Positions 31,230-43,820 of a DNA stretch of 64,000 bases are shown here, in pieces. The first letter of the stretch is position 1. Each line of letters starts with the position of its first letter. Made by a program: the position numbers and the translations under genes. The DNA comes from Hydractinia symbiolongicarpus (lineage: Eukaryota; Cnidaria; Hydrozoa; Anthoathecata; Hydractiniidae): assembly GCF_029227915.1 (NCBI RefSeq), contig NC_079884.1, positions 16,370,001-16,434,000 on the forward strand. The letters run 5' to 3'. The notes beneath the pieces are model-generated. The model made no database searches. It was not told where the DNA came from and saw nothing but the letters and a program-made list of their open reading frames with translations.

Positions 31230-33970
31230 TAACCAAAATAAGACTCATTAGTTTTAGTGATGGTTCATTTTTCACAATTTAATGTTTGCAGTTTACTCTG
31301 TCAACATTTTTTTGGAAATGCTAATGATGGCTGTGTTAGATTATGGCTGACCTAAAAAAGAAAGAAAAATACTAAAGAAAACATATATGAAGAAATCGAA
31401 ATAATCTTAGCACATTAATGTGATATTGTTCTGTGCCCTATATGTTTAAAGATGACAGGTATAAATGCAAGGTAAAATAACATTTTTCACCATTTTATGA
31501 AGTTTTGATAAAAAATCAGGTGATACTGTCAAAACGCCAAATATTTATGATGTCTGTCTTTCCAAAGAGACAAATTTTGGCAGTTTCATAAATATTTTAA
31601 ATTTTTTGAGGGTTCTTTAACCTGCCTAAAACATCCCCAAAATGTTATATTCAACAGTGACCAAGAATACCGTATTTACTCTATTATTACCTCTACCACC
31701 GGATTAGTGTTTTAACCTACAAATAAAGGTGGGTTTCGTGGGAAATAGATACTGCAGGATATAGGCTGGATATGTGGGATTATTTTTGGGTAAAAAAACC
31801 TCAGTGTAGTATTGTCTTAAGCAAGACTCAGCAAGTTTTTAACATAGTTTGGAAATATAAAGCATAAAAAGTATAAACACACATCGGTATTGCAACTTTG
31901 CAACTTGGAATTTTAATATGCATTCAATGTTATAAGAGCCTAACTTGCCAAGGGTACAAATTATTTGCACAATAAATTTTCCTGAAACCTATTTTTGTGG
32001 ATGAGTGGTACAAAAATGCTTCATTTTGCAGAATATATTTGTGCAGATGACAACATTTTCAAAAAAATGTGCGGTATTAATTTTTGGGTACCTAAAGTTC
32101 AGTTATTTTAGTAGAGGCAAAATCAGTATTTTGTCTAACATAGTATTGAAGTTATGACATTTACAAATGAGCAACATAGAACTCAATGACTAAGATCCTA
32201 AAGTAATTACAGAATTGGCGGTAGAAATTGTTGCAGATAGCCGAAATGAAAAATTTTGTAGAAAAATTTTTTTGCCTGATTTCTGCTGGTTTCTAAAATT
32301 TCTGTGGAATATTTTTGCGGATTTAGCCCAAAGTTCTGCAAAAAAAAGCTTCACAAAAATTACTTCTACAGATAATGTATTGCAAATTTTTGGGAGGCAG
32401 AAATATTTTTTACAATCCATGGCAAAAAGGCAGGATTACTTGAGGTGGGAATAACAGGAAAGCTGGATAATAGATTAATACAGTATACTTGATGCTTTTT
32501 TAAAGCTACATTCAAATGTTTTTGTGCACATCAAGGAGAATTTTCATTCAGTGACCCCATTTAGGTAAGTTACGACACACTTAAGCCGAATCTCCACTGG
32601 ACGATATTCGGGACGATTTTTGTTACGAAAAGTAGAAACCAATTCATCTTTTCGTCTTGACGAAAATTGCGACCAATTAAGTTTAAGTATTTATGATGAT
32701 CGTCATAAAAATTGTCTTGTGGAGATTTGCCCTTACATGCAACTTAAGCTCTTATGTCAGGCTTTTGTAGGAGCAAAAATTTTTGCTTGCAACACAACGT
32801 AATGGTTCATAGGCCAAAATAAGAAAAAATGTTTGATTTAGGATTCAAATTTTAAAAAAAATGTTTCTTGAATATTTGTGTACAAAAAAAAATGGCGATT
32901 AATTAAGAAGTTATCTTGGTACACAAGTACACAGCGCTTTTCATAAAATTAAGATTTGCCTGGCTGTCAAAGTTTAAAATTCTGATCTTATTATTATTTA
33001 ACTTATTTATGACTTGCAAAGAATAATGTTTTAGGAATATTTGACCACAGTGTTTGTTTGCCCCCAAACATGCAATAATCCTAATCGTTAAAAACCTACC
33101 CACATGACTTTTTTGCCAGAAGAATGAAATAATCTGTACATGCAAATGTATAGCTTAAACCAGTCAAACTTTCCTGAAAACTACTGCACCTTTTAGGCTA
33201 ATAATCATCATTTTTTGTTCCCAAACTATAAGTCATTTGCTTGCTCACCTGATATAAGGAAGGCCGTTTTTTTAGTTAAGGCGAGTGTAAAGGAAAGTGC
33301 GCATGATTTTTATAATCCAAATATCATCTCTAAATAACATTTTCATAACCTGATATGTAGATATTTTGGAAGCTCTTATTTTTCTCAATTGAGTGATATA
33401 TTTTTTTTAAAAAAATATTAAGGTCGTTTGAGGTTTAGGTGTATACAAAATTTACCCCAGTCTCTCCTAACTGATGTTTCTCTTACAAAACAGCTGGATT
33501 TTTTTTCAAAATTTTTTGACTATCCTTCTCAGCTGGGCTGTATCTAAAAAGGGGTTTTACTATTTTGTTCAAAATTTTTATAGTTTTCTTACTATTTCAT
33601 ATTCTTCCAAATGCTACTTTTTCAACTTGTTTTCTTTCACATAGATGGCTGTAAAAAAATTTAAACACGTTTTTGCAAAAAAATAAAAAACCTTTTTAGA
33701 TATATTATTTAGCTTTATTTCAAAACGTTATTTAGTTTTGTAAGAGAAAGTTCAGATGTAGATACCATTTTATCAAAAAATAAACACTGAGAAAAAGAGT
33801 TTTAGAGTTTTGAAGTTTTTACTCACATGCGGCTACTTGCGGCATTGAAATTACACTTGACAGGTTTTCCATTTTTAAAGCGTGATATTTTTCTCACTTT
33901 CCAAATATCAGCTCTTCAAAATTGTTTTTTGTTTTGAAGGAAATATGCGCAGGTGAGCACATATGACACA
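31230..33970. other. AT-rich sequence without a recognised gene
   Basis: No supported coding frame in 2.7 kb. A small inverted pair (AATCTCCAC at about 32591, GTGGAGATT at about 32719) may mark an old MITE. Short frames are random or self-complementary shadows. Confidence 0.5.
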
Positions 33971-34423
33971 CAGGGTGACCACAAGTCATGGAATTTTTGG
34001 AAATCATAGAAAAGTCATGGAATTTTATTTGGTCTGGAAAAAGTCATGGAAAACAGGATTTTTATGAAAAAGTCATGGAACTTTTTTTCCTTGACAACCT
34101 AAGTTTTTGACTGGCTAAATATTTTTGCAGTTTATATTTTGTAGCATAAATTTCAAGAAAACTTAATTTCAATTTTTTGAACAGTTTCATTGTCAAGCTT
34201 TGTTGCAATATAACATAGTTGTGTTTGGTTTTATTATACATTATGTCATGTGACTGCTTAGTTTACAAGCAACGATAACTTATATTGATGTAATCTGTGT
34301 GGTAAAATCGTTTTCAATTAATGTTTCATCTAAGGAAGGGAGTCCTAGCATAGTTCTAGCTTGTAGCATGGGACAGGAATATATTAACTTATTAACATTG
34401 ATGTTGAGGAGGTCCAGAATCGG

Positions 34424-35386
34424 TTGCCAGTTGACATGGTGAACACAGGCACAGCTGTAAAGGCTATCTTGCTGTCAAAAGAGATAACACATGGGGTAAA
34501 ACATCAGTTCCGAAAAGATTGTGTGGCTTTTCTAACTAATCTGATATTGAAGCTACAAGAGAGAAGTCCCTTGAAGTATCTTATCATTCGATGCTCCTCC
34601 TTATTATCACCGGTCAATATGGTACAGAACCAACAGAAAGCTACAAGTCAGTTTATATCTCTGGTTGAAAAGCTTCATCAGGTTGATCATGTGTTGCCTT
34701 CTGTGGCAGATTCGGCAAAAGAAGAGCTTGTCATCGCTCGACGCACCTACTAAGGAAAAGTTTGTGCAATTTGATTTCAGCAAATCAAGAGTGGATGAAT
34801 TCCTAAGGCCGTATTTCAAAGATCAAAAAGCGTTGTAGGCCATCTGTAAAGTGATCTTCACATCATCACACAGTCAATCTCCTGTTGAACGGGGATTTAG
34901 TATCAATAAAGAACTGTTGATTGAGAATCTTCAAGAGAAATCTATTGTTAGCCAAAGAGCTGTATATGACCACCTACAATCATCCAATGTGGATTTGCAT
35001 GAGTATCAATTGAGTAATGGTCTGTTGAAAAGTTGTAAAGCTGCCAGACAAAGATACGGAACACATCTGGAAGACCAAAAAAGAAAAGTCAACGAAGACA
35101 AGAAATCAAACAAACGAAAATCAATAACAGACGAAATCAACAATGTTAAAAACTATAAGAAAAGATTAATCTCATCCATCAATGCACTGAACACAGATAT
35201 TGAAAAACTCTGCTACAAAGATGAGGAATCTTAGAACATGGACTTTTTAGTTGAAGCAAATGCTTTTAGAAGGAAGGTCACCGAAAAGAAAGCTAACATA
35301 GCCAAACTAGATAAAGCTGTGGAGAAGCTAAGGATCTTCAGAAAGAAAAGTAACGTCAATGCTCACAGACTCTTTATAGGATATTA
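34424..35386 (+). pseudogene. C-terminal part of a hAT-like transposase
   Basis: Frames run through MPVDMVNTGTAVKAILLSKE and GVKHQFRKDCVAFLTNLILK, then SKSRVDEFLRPYF, then SHSQSPVERGFSINKELLIE with QRAVYDHL. The last resembles the hAT-family dimerisation end (S-x-S-VERGFS-NK). A basic coiled-coil tail (KRKVNEDKKSNKRKS) follows, with a stop at 35232-35234 and a possible further piece to 35386. Stops near 34751 and 34836 and the lack of an N-terminal domain show decay. The enzyme would excise and reinsert the element. Family call is moderate. Confidence 0.45.
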
Positions 35387-35658
35387 GTTGATATTTGTTG
35401 TTTTTCTAGTCAATTTTTTTTTAAAGTTCTGATTTTATATGAATATTCTGTATGAATGTATATGTTCTTTATATTTTGACACGATTTTGTTGTTTTTCAT
35501 CATGTAGAAAAAAGTACTTGTACTTTTTTCAGCAAAGTTGTTCTCTAAATAATGAAATTTATGGTTTGTTTGATAATTGATTAATTTAGGGGTTTAATTT
35601 TTCTTAACGGTTTTGGTCATGGAAAAGTCAGGGAAAAGTCAGGGAATTTCTTTAACCA

Positions 35659-35915
35659 ATTATAATTATTATTATTATGCCGAATATCTATACAGGATAT
35701 AGCCACTTCAGTGTTTGAAACACTGTTATCAATGTGGGTCCTGGTTCGGAATGTATGCATTAAGTATACACCGGCATTACCTACCCAATTTCCCTCACAT
35801 GGCATGGGTTGACCCGTAGCTGTAGTAAAGACACTTGCTAAACATGCCCGCGCTGTGGACCGAACCACGGACCTTGTGATTGCGAAGCGAACTCCATAAC
35901 CACTAGGCCACGCGC
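35659..35915 (-). mobile_element. tRNA-derived SINE
   Basis: The minus strand starts near 35915 with a tRNA-like head: A box TGGCCTAGTGG (35900-35910) and B box GGTTCGGTCC (35857-35866), spaced as in a Pol III promoter. A tRNA-unrelated body follows, ending in an (ATA/ATT) tail at 35659-35680. It sits inside the right end of the hAT-like element. Confidence 0.75.
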
Positions 35916-36218
35916 TCTGTGGCCACCCTGGAAAAAGTGTTACAAAGATCATCACAGCGTTATTAGCGAGTAAAAATAAACAAACAAAATAAACAGAGAT
36001 GCAGAGGGAATTTTTGAAAAAAAATTCACAATTAAAAAGTTTAGTATATTCTGCCCTGATTTCACGAAAAAAAAAACGAAACAAAATTTTGTTAAATTAG
36101 ATATGATTTTTGGCCGAAGGAAATTATTACCCGAAAATCTAGTTGGATATTTATGTTGAACTTTCTTAAATAATGTAATGAATATATTTGGTGCTATTAA
36201 ATTTTTAATCTTATACAT

Positions 36219-36273
36219 GAAAATAAGGACTAAAATAAGGACTAAAAGGACTAAAATAAGGACTAAAATAGGG
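36219..36273. repeat. 12-bp minisatellite
   Basis: About four to five units of AAAATAAGGACT, one of them shortened. Confidence 0.85.
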
Positions 36274-36279
36274 TATTTT

Positions 36280-36809
36280 ACTTACTATGCTGACGTCAGC
36301 AGAGTCCATACACAAAAAAAATTTATTTTAGAAATTTGTATACCTGTTTCCTTTATCGTATAGATCCTAAAACGTTGATCAAGAAAGTGTATAGGATCAT
36401 ATACTTTTGACAAACGGTTGCGGAGATATTAGGGTTTGAAGGTTTTTTGATGACGTCATCAACCCGTCCCTTCCGAAACGGATTATGGGACCCAGCTTTG
36501 GAAAAATTACCCAAATTGGTCCTAGGTGGTCCCTAGTTACACACGGTGAAAAATCATTGACGTCACTACCTCGTTTCCAAGTTGATTGGCCTCAAAGTTT
36601 TAGGTGCACTGTAATAGCTTCATTAATATAATATAGGATATTGACGTTAAAGTAGTGTTATTGACGTCGCGCAGTAACGTCAGAAAATTTAACATATTAG
36701 ACATGCCTTTTTCGGTTACTTCAAAGAAAAGTTCGGTAAGATCAAAGGAAAATGACGATATCAACTTTGCCTGTCACAGAGACACGGAACTGGCGTATTA
36801 TTATATAGA
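36280..36809 (-). mobile_element. Helitron-like element, 3' truncated
   Basis: On the minus strand it begins TCTATATAATAATACGCCAG at 36809. Its interior matches the elements at 37466-38197 and 38198-38927 (for example TTACCCAAATTGGTC and TGACGTCA blocks). The 3' hairpin and CTRR are missing; the sequence runs into the 12-bp minisatellite. Confidence 0.65.
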
Positions 36810-36826
36810 CTACTCAATAAGTTGAA

Positions 36827-37327
36827 ACAGAGCCATGTCTCGAACCATTAACGGGTGAGCGTATTGCATCCAACAATCAACAAGACGAGGCGCGTGTTGA
36901 CATTGCAGCCAAAAATTTTTGGTGCTATGGACAGAGAGCGTATTTCGATGTATTCAACCCACAAGCTTGATGCTATAGCAACATTTCTATGGAAAAAGCG
37001 TATGACATGAACGAAAAGTCGAAAAAAAGAGCATATAATGATAGAATCATACAAACTGAAAATGGTTCGTTTACACCATTTGTTTTTAGCGCTACTGGAG
37101 GAATGGGACGAGAGTTTCGCAGATTTTACGCTAAGTTAGCAGAGCATATATCGCTAAAGAAGAACAACAAATTAAGTGCAACTGTTAGTTATATACAAAC
37201 AAGAGTTAATTACAGTCTGCTAAGATCGATGATTCTGTCCATCCGTGGATCACGCACGCACAAAAAGAGGAGATTTATGGAGATGCCCGATATCGAACTA
37301 GTGCAAAGAGAAGCTGATGCTCTCTGA
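36827..37327 (+). pseudogene. C-terminal fragment of a retroelement reverse-transcriptase protein
   Basis: The frames read GERIASNNQQDEARVDIAAK, NFWCYGQRAYFDVFNP, then after a break RAYNDRIIQTENGSFTPFVF, SATGGMGREFRRFYAKLAEH and LLRSMILSIRGSR. This is the well-known tail found after the RT of many animal retroelement proteins (pattern GSFTPLVFS-GGMG and LLRSAILCIRG). No RT core is present. The piece lies between two minus-strand Helitron-like elements, so it may have been carried there. Confidence 0.6.
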
Positions 37328-37465
37328 TAACTCAATCCTGATTATTTCTAGAACTGTAGTGTCAACCTTTAAATGTTTAGTGTTATCTTTCCACGCTTAA
37401 TGTCTCCCTTTTCTTTATGTGGTTTTTTCATTGTAATGATATGATTCTTTTTGAAATATATTTTA

Positions 37466-38197
37466 TTAGACGTCAATAAGGACCGTGGAAAAATCCACTG
37501 AGGCAGGATAAAAATGAAGAAAAAGAGTTACTTGACTTTAAGACGTCAGCAACCCATCCACAAAAAAAATAATTCAGAAGCTTGTTTTCACGTTGCCTCT
37601 ATTGTGTAGAGGTTAAAGCGCTGATCAAGAAAATGTATATGATCATGTGCTTTTTATGAGCGGTTAATGAGATATAAGGGTTTAAAAATTTTGCTGACGT
37701 GAGCAATGGCCCGTCAAAAGCTAAAAATTTTTTTTAGAAATTTGTATACATGTTGCCTTCGTCGCATAGATCTTGAAACGCTGATCAAGAAAATGCATAT
37801 GATCATGTACTTTTGATAAATGGTTGCAGAGATAATATGGCTTAAAGGTTTTTTCATGACGTTATCAACCTATCCATTCCGAAACGGACTCGGGGACCCA
37901 GGTTTGGGAAACTTACCCAAATTGGTCCCAAGTGGTCCCTAGTTACCCACGCGGTGAAAAATAATTGACGTCACCACCTCGTTTCCAAGTTATTTGGCCC
38001 CAAAGTTTTAGGTGCACTATAATGGTTTCATTAACTTAGTATAAGATATTGACGTTAAAGTAGTGTTATTTACGTCGCGCCGTAAGGACAGAAATTTTAA
38101 CATTTGAGACATAACTTTTTCGGCTACATCAAAGGAAAATAAGCATATCCACTTTGCCTGTTGCAAACAGACACAGTCTCTGTATTATTATAAGAGA
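37466..38197 (-). mobile_element. 732-base Helitron-like element, second of a tandem pair
   Basis: On the minus strand it begins TCTCTTATAATAATACAGAG at 38197 and ends with hairpin CAGTGGATTTTTCCACGG, a spacer and CTAA at 37466. Its 5' end abuts the CTAG of the next element without a spacer. Confidence 0.7.
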
Positions 38198-38927
38198 CTA
38201 GTCGATAAAGCCCGTGGAAAAATCCACTTAGGCAGGATAACAGTAAAAATGAAACGTTATTTAAATTATGATGACGTCAGCTAAGATCTGTCAACAGATA
38301 AAATATTTTTTCTTGGAAATTTGTTTACTTGTTGCCCCTATTGTGTAGAGCTGGAATAGCTGATTAAAATAATGATAGGATCATTTGTTTTGGACAAACA
38401 CCTAAAGAGATATAAGGGTTTAAAAATTTTGCTGACGTCAGCAGAAACGAACAATATGCAAAAAAATTATTTTAAGAAATTTGTATACCTGTTGCCTTCA
38501 TCGTATAGATCTTGAAACGCTGATCAAGAAAATGTATAGGATCATGTATTTTTGACAAACGGTTCAGATATATTAGGGTCCATTCCGAAACGGATTTGGG
38601 GACTCAGGTTTGGGAAACTTACCCAAATTGGTCCCAGGTGGTCCCTAGTTACCCACGCGGTGAAAAATCACTGACGTCACCACCTCATTTCCAAGTTATT
38701 TGGCCTCAAAGTTTTAAGTGCACTGTGATGGCTTCACTAATTTAATATAAGATATTGACGTTAAAGTAGTGTTATTTACGTCGCGCCGTAACGTCAGAAA
38801 ATTTAACATATTAGACATGCATTTTTCGGTTACTTCAAAGAAAATTTCGGTAAGATCAAAGGAAAATGAACATATCCACTCTGCCTTATACAGACACACA
38901 GATACACTTAGCGTATTATTATATAGA
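38198..38927 (-). mobile_element. 730-base Helitron-like element, first of a tandem pair
   Basis: On the minus strand it begins TCTATATAATAATACGCTAA after an A at 38927 and ends hairpin AGTGGATTTTTCCACGGG, a 10-base spacer and CTAG at 38198. The interior has two related blocks around GATCAAGAAAATGTATAGGA. Confidence 0.75.
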
Positions 38928-39209
38928 TTACAAGTTTCTTCGGTGTTGTACTGCCTCAAAAATTAATTAAAATTAATTAATTAAGACAAAATGTCATAAA
39001 CAAAAACATTTTAGTCAGAATATCTAGAACAACAAAAATCACTACACTTAAGTTACCAGAACTACTACTTGTTAAATAAAAATCGTTTCGTCATATACTG
39101 ATGTATATAAGTTTAGTTAAACAAAATGTGAAAAATACATTATTTGCATACACAAAATGTGAAAAAAACATTATTTTCTTAAAAACAGTCCTTAAACTCT
39201 TCTTAAATA

Positions 39210-39390
39210 TCTATATATTAATACGCCTTATGTGTGTGTGCGCACACGGTGAGGCCATGTCACACAAATCACGGGTCACTTTCTTACGACGTGGCGTTAC
39301 GCTAAAATTTACCAAGTTAAAGAAAACGCAAATAAGGGGGTTACTATATAAATATTTAATTCTCTTTTCTTACTTCTTTAAAGGAAAACC
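39210..39390 (+). mobile_element. Helitron-like 5' end, longer subfamily
   Basis: It begins TCTATATATTAATACGCCTT after an A and matches 40355 onward for about 175 bases. No matching 3' end was found before 40182. Confidence 0.6.
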
Positions 39391-40181
39391 TTGAAGACAT
39401 TCCAATGTTTAGCAGACCGGCAAATCGTCCTTGGTGTATTACTGTGGCTCCAAAAAAGTACAGTTTATGGACACTGAAAGCTAATGATGGAGAAAAGATT
39501 TGCTCATGACTTGGATGTAATATTAAGTATCCGGTTAGTATCATTTTGTGTACAAAGATTGCTGTGTGCAAAAGATCATTGAGAATATTCAACGAAGTGT
39601 TGCCTATTAGAGCATACCCTCAAAGATTGAATATTTCCCCTGTTTGAAGCTTCAAATTTTAAAAAACATTGTTAAATTAACTTCCGTTGGTTTTAAAAAA
39701 CAGAAAATATATTATAAAAGTTTCTTAGAGAAATTCGAACAAAAAGAGAGGTTAGATTATCGTAAAACAAAACAGACTTTTCTCATGAGGTAAACCTTAA
39801 ATCCGCCAAGTTGGACCCACGTATAGCTTACACTTCGGGGCGTGGTTTATAAAGCTTATAATGTACAAAATTTGAAACTTCTGTTGTGACATTTTGTTTG
39901 ATTTTTAACCATTTATAGTCTCTTCATACATACATCATTTAATGCATTTTTTACGGGTTAAATGACTATTACTACTAATCATCATACACCATCATACAAT
40001 ATCTTGTGTTAACATGAATTCTAGCAAAAAACAAATGGGAACGGACAATTATGATTTGTTGTATCGAATTGGTGATGAAATTTTCCGCTTCCCTCCGATC
40101 CGTACTGATTCAAACTAAAAGTTGAAATCATTTCAATTTTTCTCGCGGACAGGAACGGAAAAAATTAAAAAAGCAAAAAAA
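39391..40181. other. AT-rich sequence, no gene recognised
   Basis: May be the interior of the Helitron-like element that starts at 39210. No coding frame is supported. Confidence 0.45.
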
Positions 40182-40354
40182 TCTCTATAATAATAGCCGT
40201 CGTCTGTCTGTCTCTTCGCAGACCCCGGCTAACTTAGAAAATCATGCTACGGAAACACGAATATCAAATGCGATATGTGTTCATCCACTTTGTTGCGACG
40301 GGTAAATTTAAAGGATGGGCAAACCCGTGGATTGTTCCACTGACTAACGACTAG
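40182..40354 (+). mobile_element. Helitron-like unit 10 (short subfamily)
   Basis: It begins TCTCTATAATAATAGCCGT after an A and ends CTAG at 40354, with a slightly damaged hairpin (CCCGTGGATTGTTCCACTG). It abuts the longer element that follows. Confidence 0.75.
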
Positions 40355-42449
40355 TCTATATATTAATACGCCTTGTGTGTGTGCGCACGGTGAGGCCATG
40401 CCACACAAATCACGGGTCACTTTCTTACGACGTGGCGTTACGCTAAAATTTACCAAGTTAAAAAAAACGCAAATCAGGGGGTTACTATTTAAATATTTAA
40501 TTCCTTTTTCTTATTACTTTCAAAAATAAAACTCTTTTTCTTTATTGTATATAGGCTAAATGGTTTTTAAATGGTTTTATTTGTTTTTTTGTTTTAAATG
40601 CCCCGTTGATCGTTATAGATAGAATAATTTAATTTTACCCCCGGTTTACAATGTGCGCGCCGTATCTCACGGAAATAAAGTTTATCAACAGAAAAATGAA
40701 AACCAAAGCAAAGAAAGTTGTCTCTTTTTCAAAGTAATCTTGAAAAAAGTTATTTCAAACAATGTTTACTCATCATGAGGTTAGATTAAAGCTTATTTAT
40801 TTTTTCTATCATTTTTGTGTTCTAGGACCCACGTTGCTTTCTTTTTAAAAAAACTATTGAATTTGAATGATAATTCGAATCTAAGATGTAAGGAACAAAA
40901 CTCTTGTTGTCGAGCGAATGTTGTTGTCGAGCGAGAATAAAAAAAGTTTATGTTGTTGCCAGAAAAATTTGTAATAAAGAAGAAAACGTACCATGATATA
41001 ACGTCAAAAGAGAACTGATTGGAAATGTGTCACACAATTGCAGCTAGCTGTACATTTTCATTTTGTTTTCTTTGGGATGAAGTGAAGTTTGGTAATCGAA
41101 GTAAAAAACTGATTGGACTTTTATTCATTTTGTTTTCTTTGGGATGAAGTGAAGTTTGGTAATCGAAGTAAAAAACTGATTGGACTTTTATTCAGAGACG
41201 CTAGCTAACTGAGAAAGCCAAAGAAAGGCAGTTGTGTTGTTTAGTTTATCTGGTAAAGAGATAAGTTAGGTGTGTAACGATTTTTTAACCGTTATAACTT
41301 TCAGAGCTCAGCTTTTCCTTTAAATTTTTAGTTCCTTGTTGCGTCTTGAGCTTAAACGCGTTTTCTTTAGACACGATTTTTATAAGAATCTAAAATTTAA
41401 AAAACAAAACTGTTGTTGTAAAGCGACGTTTTTAAGCCGTTTACACGCTTCCAGCTAAACTTTCCCTTAAATATGAAGTTAAATATGTTTTATTTTTAGC
41501 CTGAACATATTTAACATTTTTTTGTAAGAATATACTCTAAACAATGGGCCAGAATATCCTAAGTATATGTCTAAGCTTGGTTGTTTGTTTTAATATAAAA
41601 ATGTGTATGACTGAACCTTCTTCTCTCCAAAGCAATGGGCAAGTACACCAGGCAAAGTTAAGAACATGAAGTCTAAAACGAAAAAAAAAACACTATTCTT
41701 ATAAAATACAGCGTGTATATAATAGAGAAGAGTTTATATAAAAAGTAGAAAGTATTTTTTCGTTGTTACTGTTTTTAACGCTACGAAGTGGTTGATGTCG
41801 TTATAATAAACCTTAATGTAAACAAAGTTAAATCAATGTTTACATCTGTTACGTTACCGTTTAAAATAATATTCGATTCTTCAATTCGAAAACACTGCAT
41901 TGTTATCATGCACTGCACGTTTGCACATTGGGAGGATTGCTGTATGCAATAGACTAAATAGCTAATTTGGTATGATGCATTAGAAATTGTACGTTATGGA
42001 AACTTTGCAATAACCTTATTTGTGTAACTTAACGATTTTTTCTAATGTCTGGTATACTATTTTCCCTGGTGTATTTCGGGTATGGCAAAGCAAGTATATA
42101 GTTTTAGCAGACTTGTTAGCCACCTTCGATTTTGTTAAACCTTTTGCATTTTTATTTGTTACTGGACCTGCTTATCTGCTTATATTTTTAAGCGTTCTGT
42201 TTTAGCGGGTACAAATATAACGCAGATTGCGAGCAACTTCAACCCCAGGGCTTTTTTCTCTTTTATTATTATTTTTTTATGCTGCACATGTTTATTTTTT
42301 TGGACGTTTTGTTCCAGTATTTACAAACTAGAATAATACAAATTGTGACTTTTAAAAATTTAAATTACTGTGTTGTATGTTTTTGTTTGGTATCCCTTAC
42401 ATCGGTTTAATGAGAGATTCAGTGGATTCTCCCACGGGTATTCAGCTAG
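40355..42449 (+). mobile_element. 2.1-kb Helitron-like element, longer subfamily
   Basis: It begins TCTATATATTAATACGCCTT directly after the CTAG of unit 10. It ends with CAGTGGATTCTCCCACGGG, a short spacer and CTAG (42446-42449) followed by T. The interior is AT-rich and non-coding, with an exact 67-base duplication. Confidence 0.65.
41057..41190. repeat. exact 67-base tandem duplication
   Basis: 41057-41123 and 41124-41190 are identical as read (starting TTCATTTTGTTTTCTTTGGG). Confidence 0.9.
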
Positions 42450-42546
42450 TTATGTAATAGTTTTTTTAAAGTTGTTGTGGATTGTTAATTTAAGCTTAAA
42501 ATGTCAAATGAAATAAGTTACAGTCACATTCTTAGCAAAGACCACT

Positions 42547-42985
42547 AAGATAACACTGCGGTAGCTAGCTTAGCTACATGTAAAAAGCAACATGAAACTG
42601 AAGCAGACATAACCTAGCTACAGCAGCTAATAGCTGATCAGTTGAATATAAACTGGAGACTTAGCTAGGTATAAAGAACATGGCTACATATTTACAAAGT
42701 CCGAGCTAGCTAGCTATTAAGTTGTTGTTGGTGTGGTTGGTTTTATGATGCTAGCTAACAAACATGTCTCGCATCAATAATATCATCAAAACTGAAAAAA
42801 AAAACATAAAAAAACCTTACAGAAACCTTTCTATACTTCATTTATATACCATACCTCTTTTAAAATGCTTTTGTAAAGATTTATTTTGAAGGAAAGAGTA
42901 GAAAATGCTTAAAAGAACAGCCCTCCTTTTTACAAACACAATTTCCCGTTACTTTGTGCTAGAACTTCATTTAACAAACCACCCA
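42547..42985 (+). repeat. dispersed ~380-base repeat, copy 2
   Basis: Second copy of 30585-30965, same orientation, with small indels. Confidence 0.8.
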
Positions 42986-43029
42986 AAACTTGCAGCGTTT
43001 TACGACAAAGAAGACATATATTTTACGGC

Positions 43030-43127
43030 AACATCAAAGATTTTTTTCGGCAACATCAAAGGAAAATGAGCATATCCACTTTGCCTGTTACAGACACTCA
43101 GATACACTTAGCGTATTATTATATAGA
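43030..43127 (-). mobile_element. Helitron-like 5' end fragment
   Basis: On the minus strand it begins TCTATATAATAATACGCTAA at 43127 after an A and matches the 5' 95 bases of 38198-38927. Confidence 0.6.
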
Positions 43128-43820
43128 TAGAAGCAAAGAAGATATAGTTTTCATATCCCGCAATATATTCGTTTAAAACATATCACATTTGTTCTAAAAT
43201 AATCTTTTAATTAAAAGTTATGAGTTTTAGTATCATAACAAACGGTATGAAATTTTAAAGAGCGGTATGGCACACGTTTCTGTGTATGATTTAAGGTTGA
43301 AATAGCCTTTGTCGGATATTACGATAGCCTTGATTTTGTGAACCGTTGGCAAGCATTGACTTGATTTAACATTCGGAAGATGAGATTCTAGATGAAACAA
43401 GAAGCCCTGCGGCTTAAAGATTTCCGCCATTAGCAATAATCTGAAAAAGTACTGAACTTTGAAGAGGACTGAGTAATATGAGGGAACAAAATCATTGAAT
43501 ATTCTAAAATTTTAAAATTTAATTTTAATTATTATTGTAACTGTAAATATAGCTAACTTAACTTACATAAACTTCTTTTCTCTATAAGAACAATTTTAAA
43601 AGAAAAATAACAAAACCTGAAAATTGATGAACAATAAAAACAAAATAAGAACAACGGCAAGGCTGAAAATTTATCCATTTTCTCTTTTTCTCTGAAAAAC
43701 AACTTGGAAAATATCTTTAAAGGTGGCAGCAAAGGTTATTTTCAGACTACATATTCTTATTTTTTCTTTTATAACACACTTGTCACGATTTTATAGCTAT
43801 AATACATTATCTTTTACCAA
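43128..43820. other. no gene recognised
   Basis: AT-rich. It contains a short frame MKQEALRLKDFRH (43392-43433), related to the piece at 28266, and nothing else supported. Confidence 0.45.

Larger units (their letters stand above)
33971..35930 (+). mobile_element. hAT-like TIR element
   Basis: CAGGGTGACCAC at 33971 is inverted as GTGGCCACCCTG at 35919-35930, 11 of 12 matching. Subterminal repeats AAAGTCATGGAA (left) and AAAAGTCAGGGAA (right) flank a transposase remnant. A SINE has inserted near the right end. Confidence 0.65.

Noticed and set aside
32190-32454. Overlapping frames on opposite strands (76 and 79 codons)
   Set aside because: Low-complexity AT-rich sequence without family resemblance or splice context.
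32586-32732. Small MITE with AATCTCCAC / GTGGAGATT ends
   Set aside because: Only nine clearly matching terminal bases and no target duplication; too weak to list as a feature.
35840-35915. Functional tRNA gene on the minus strand
   Set aside because: A and B boxes are present, but the sequence continues into a SINE body with an ATA/ATT tail and does not fold as a complete tRNA by eye.
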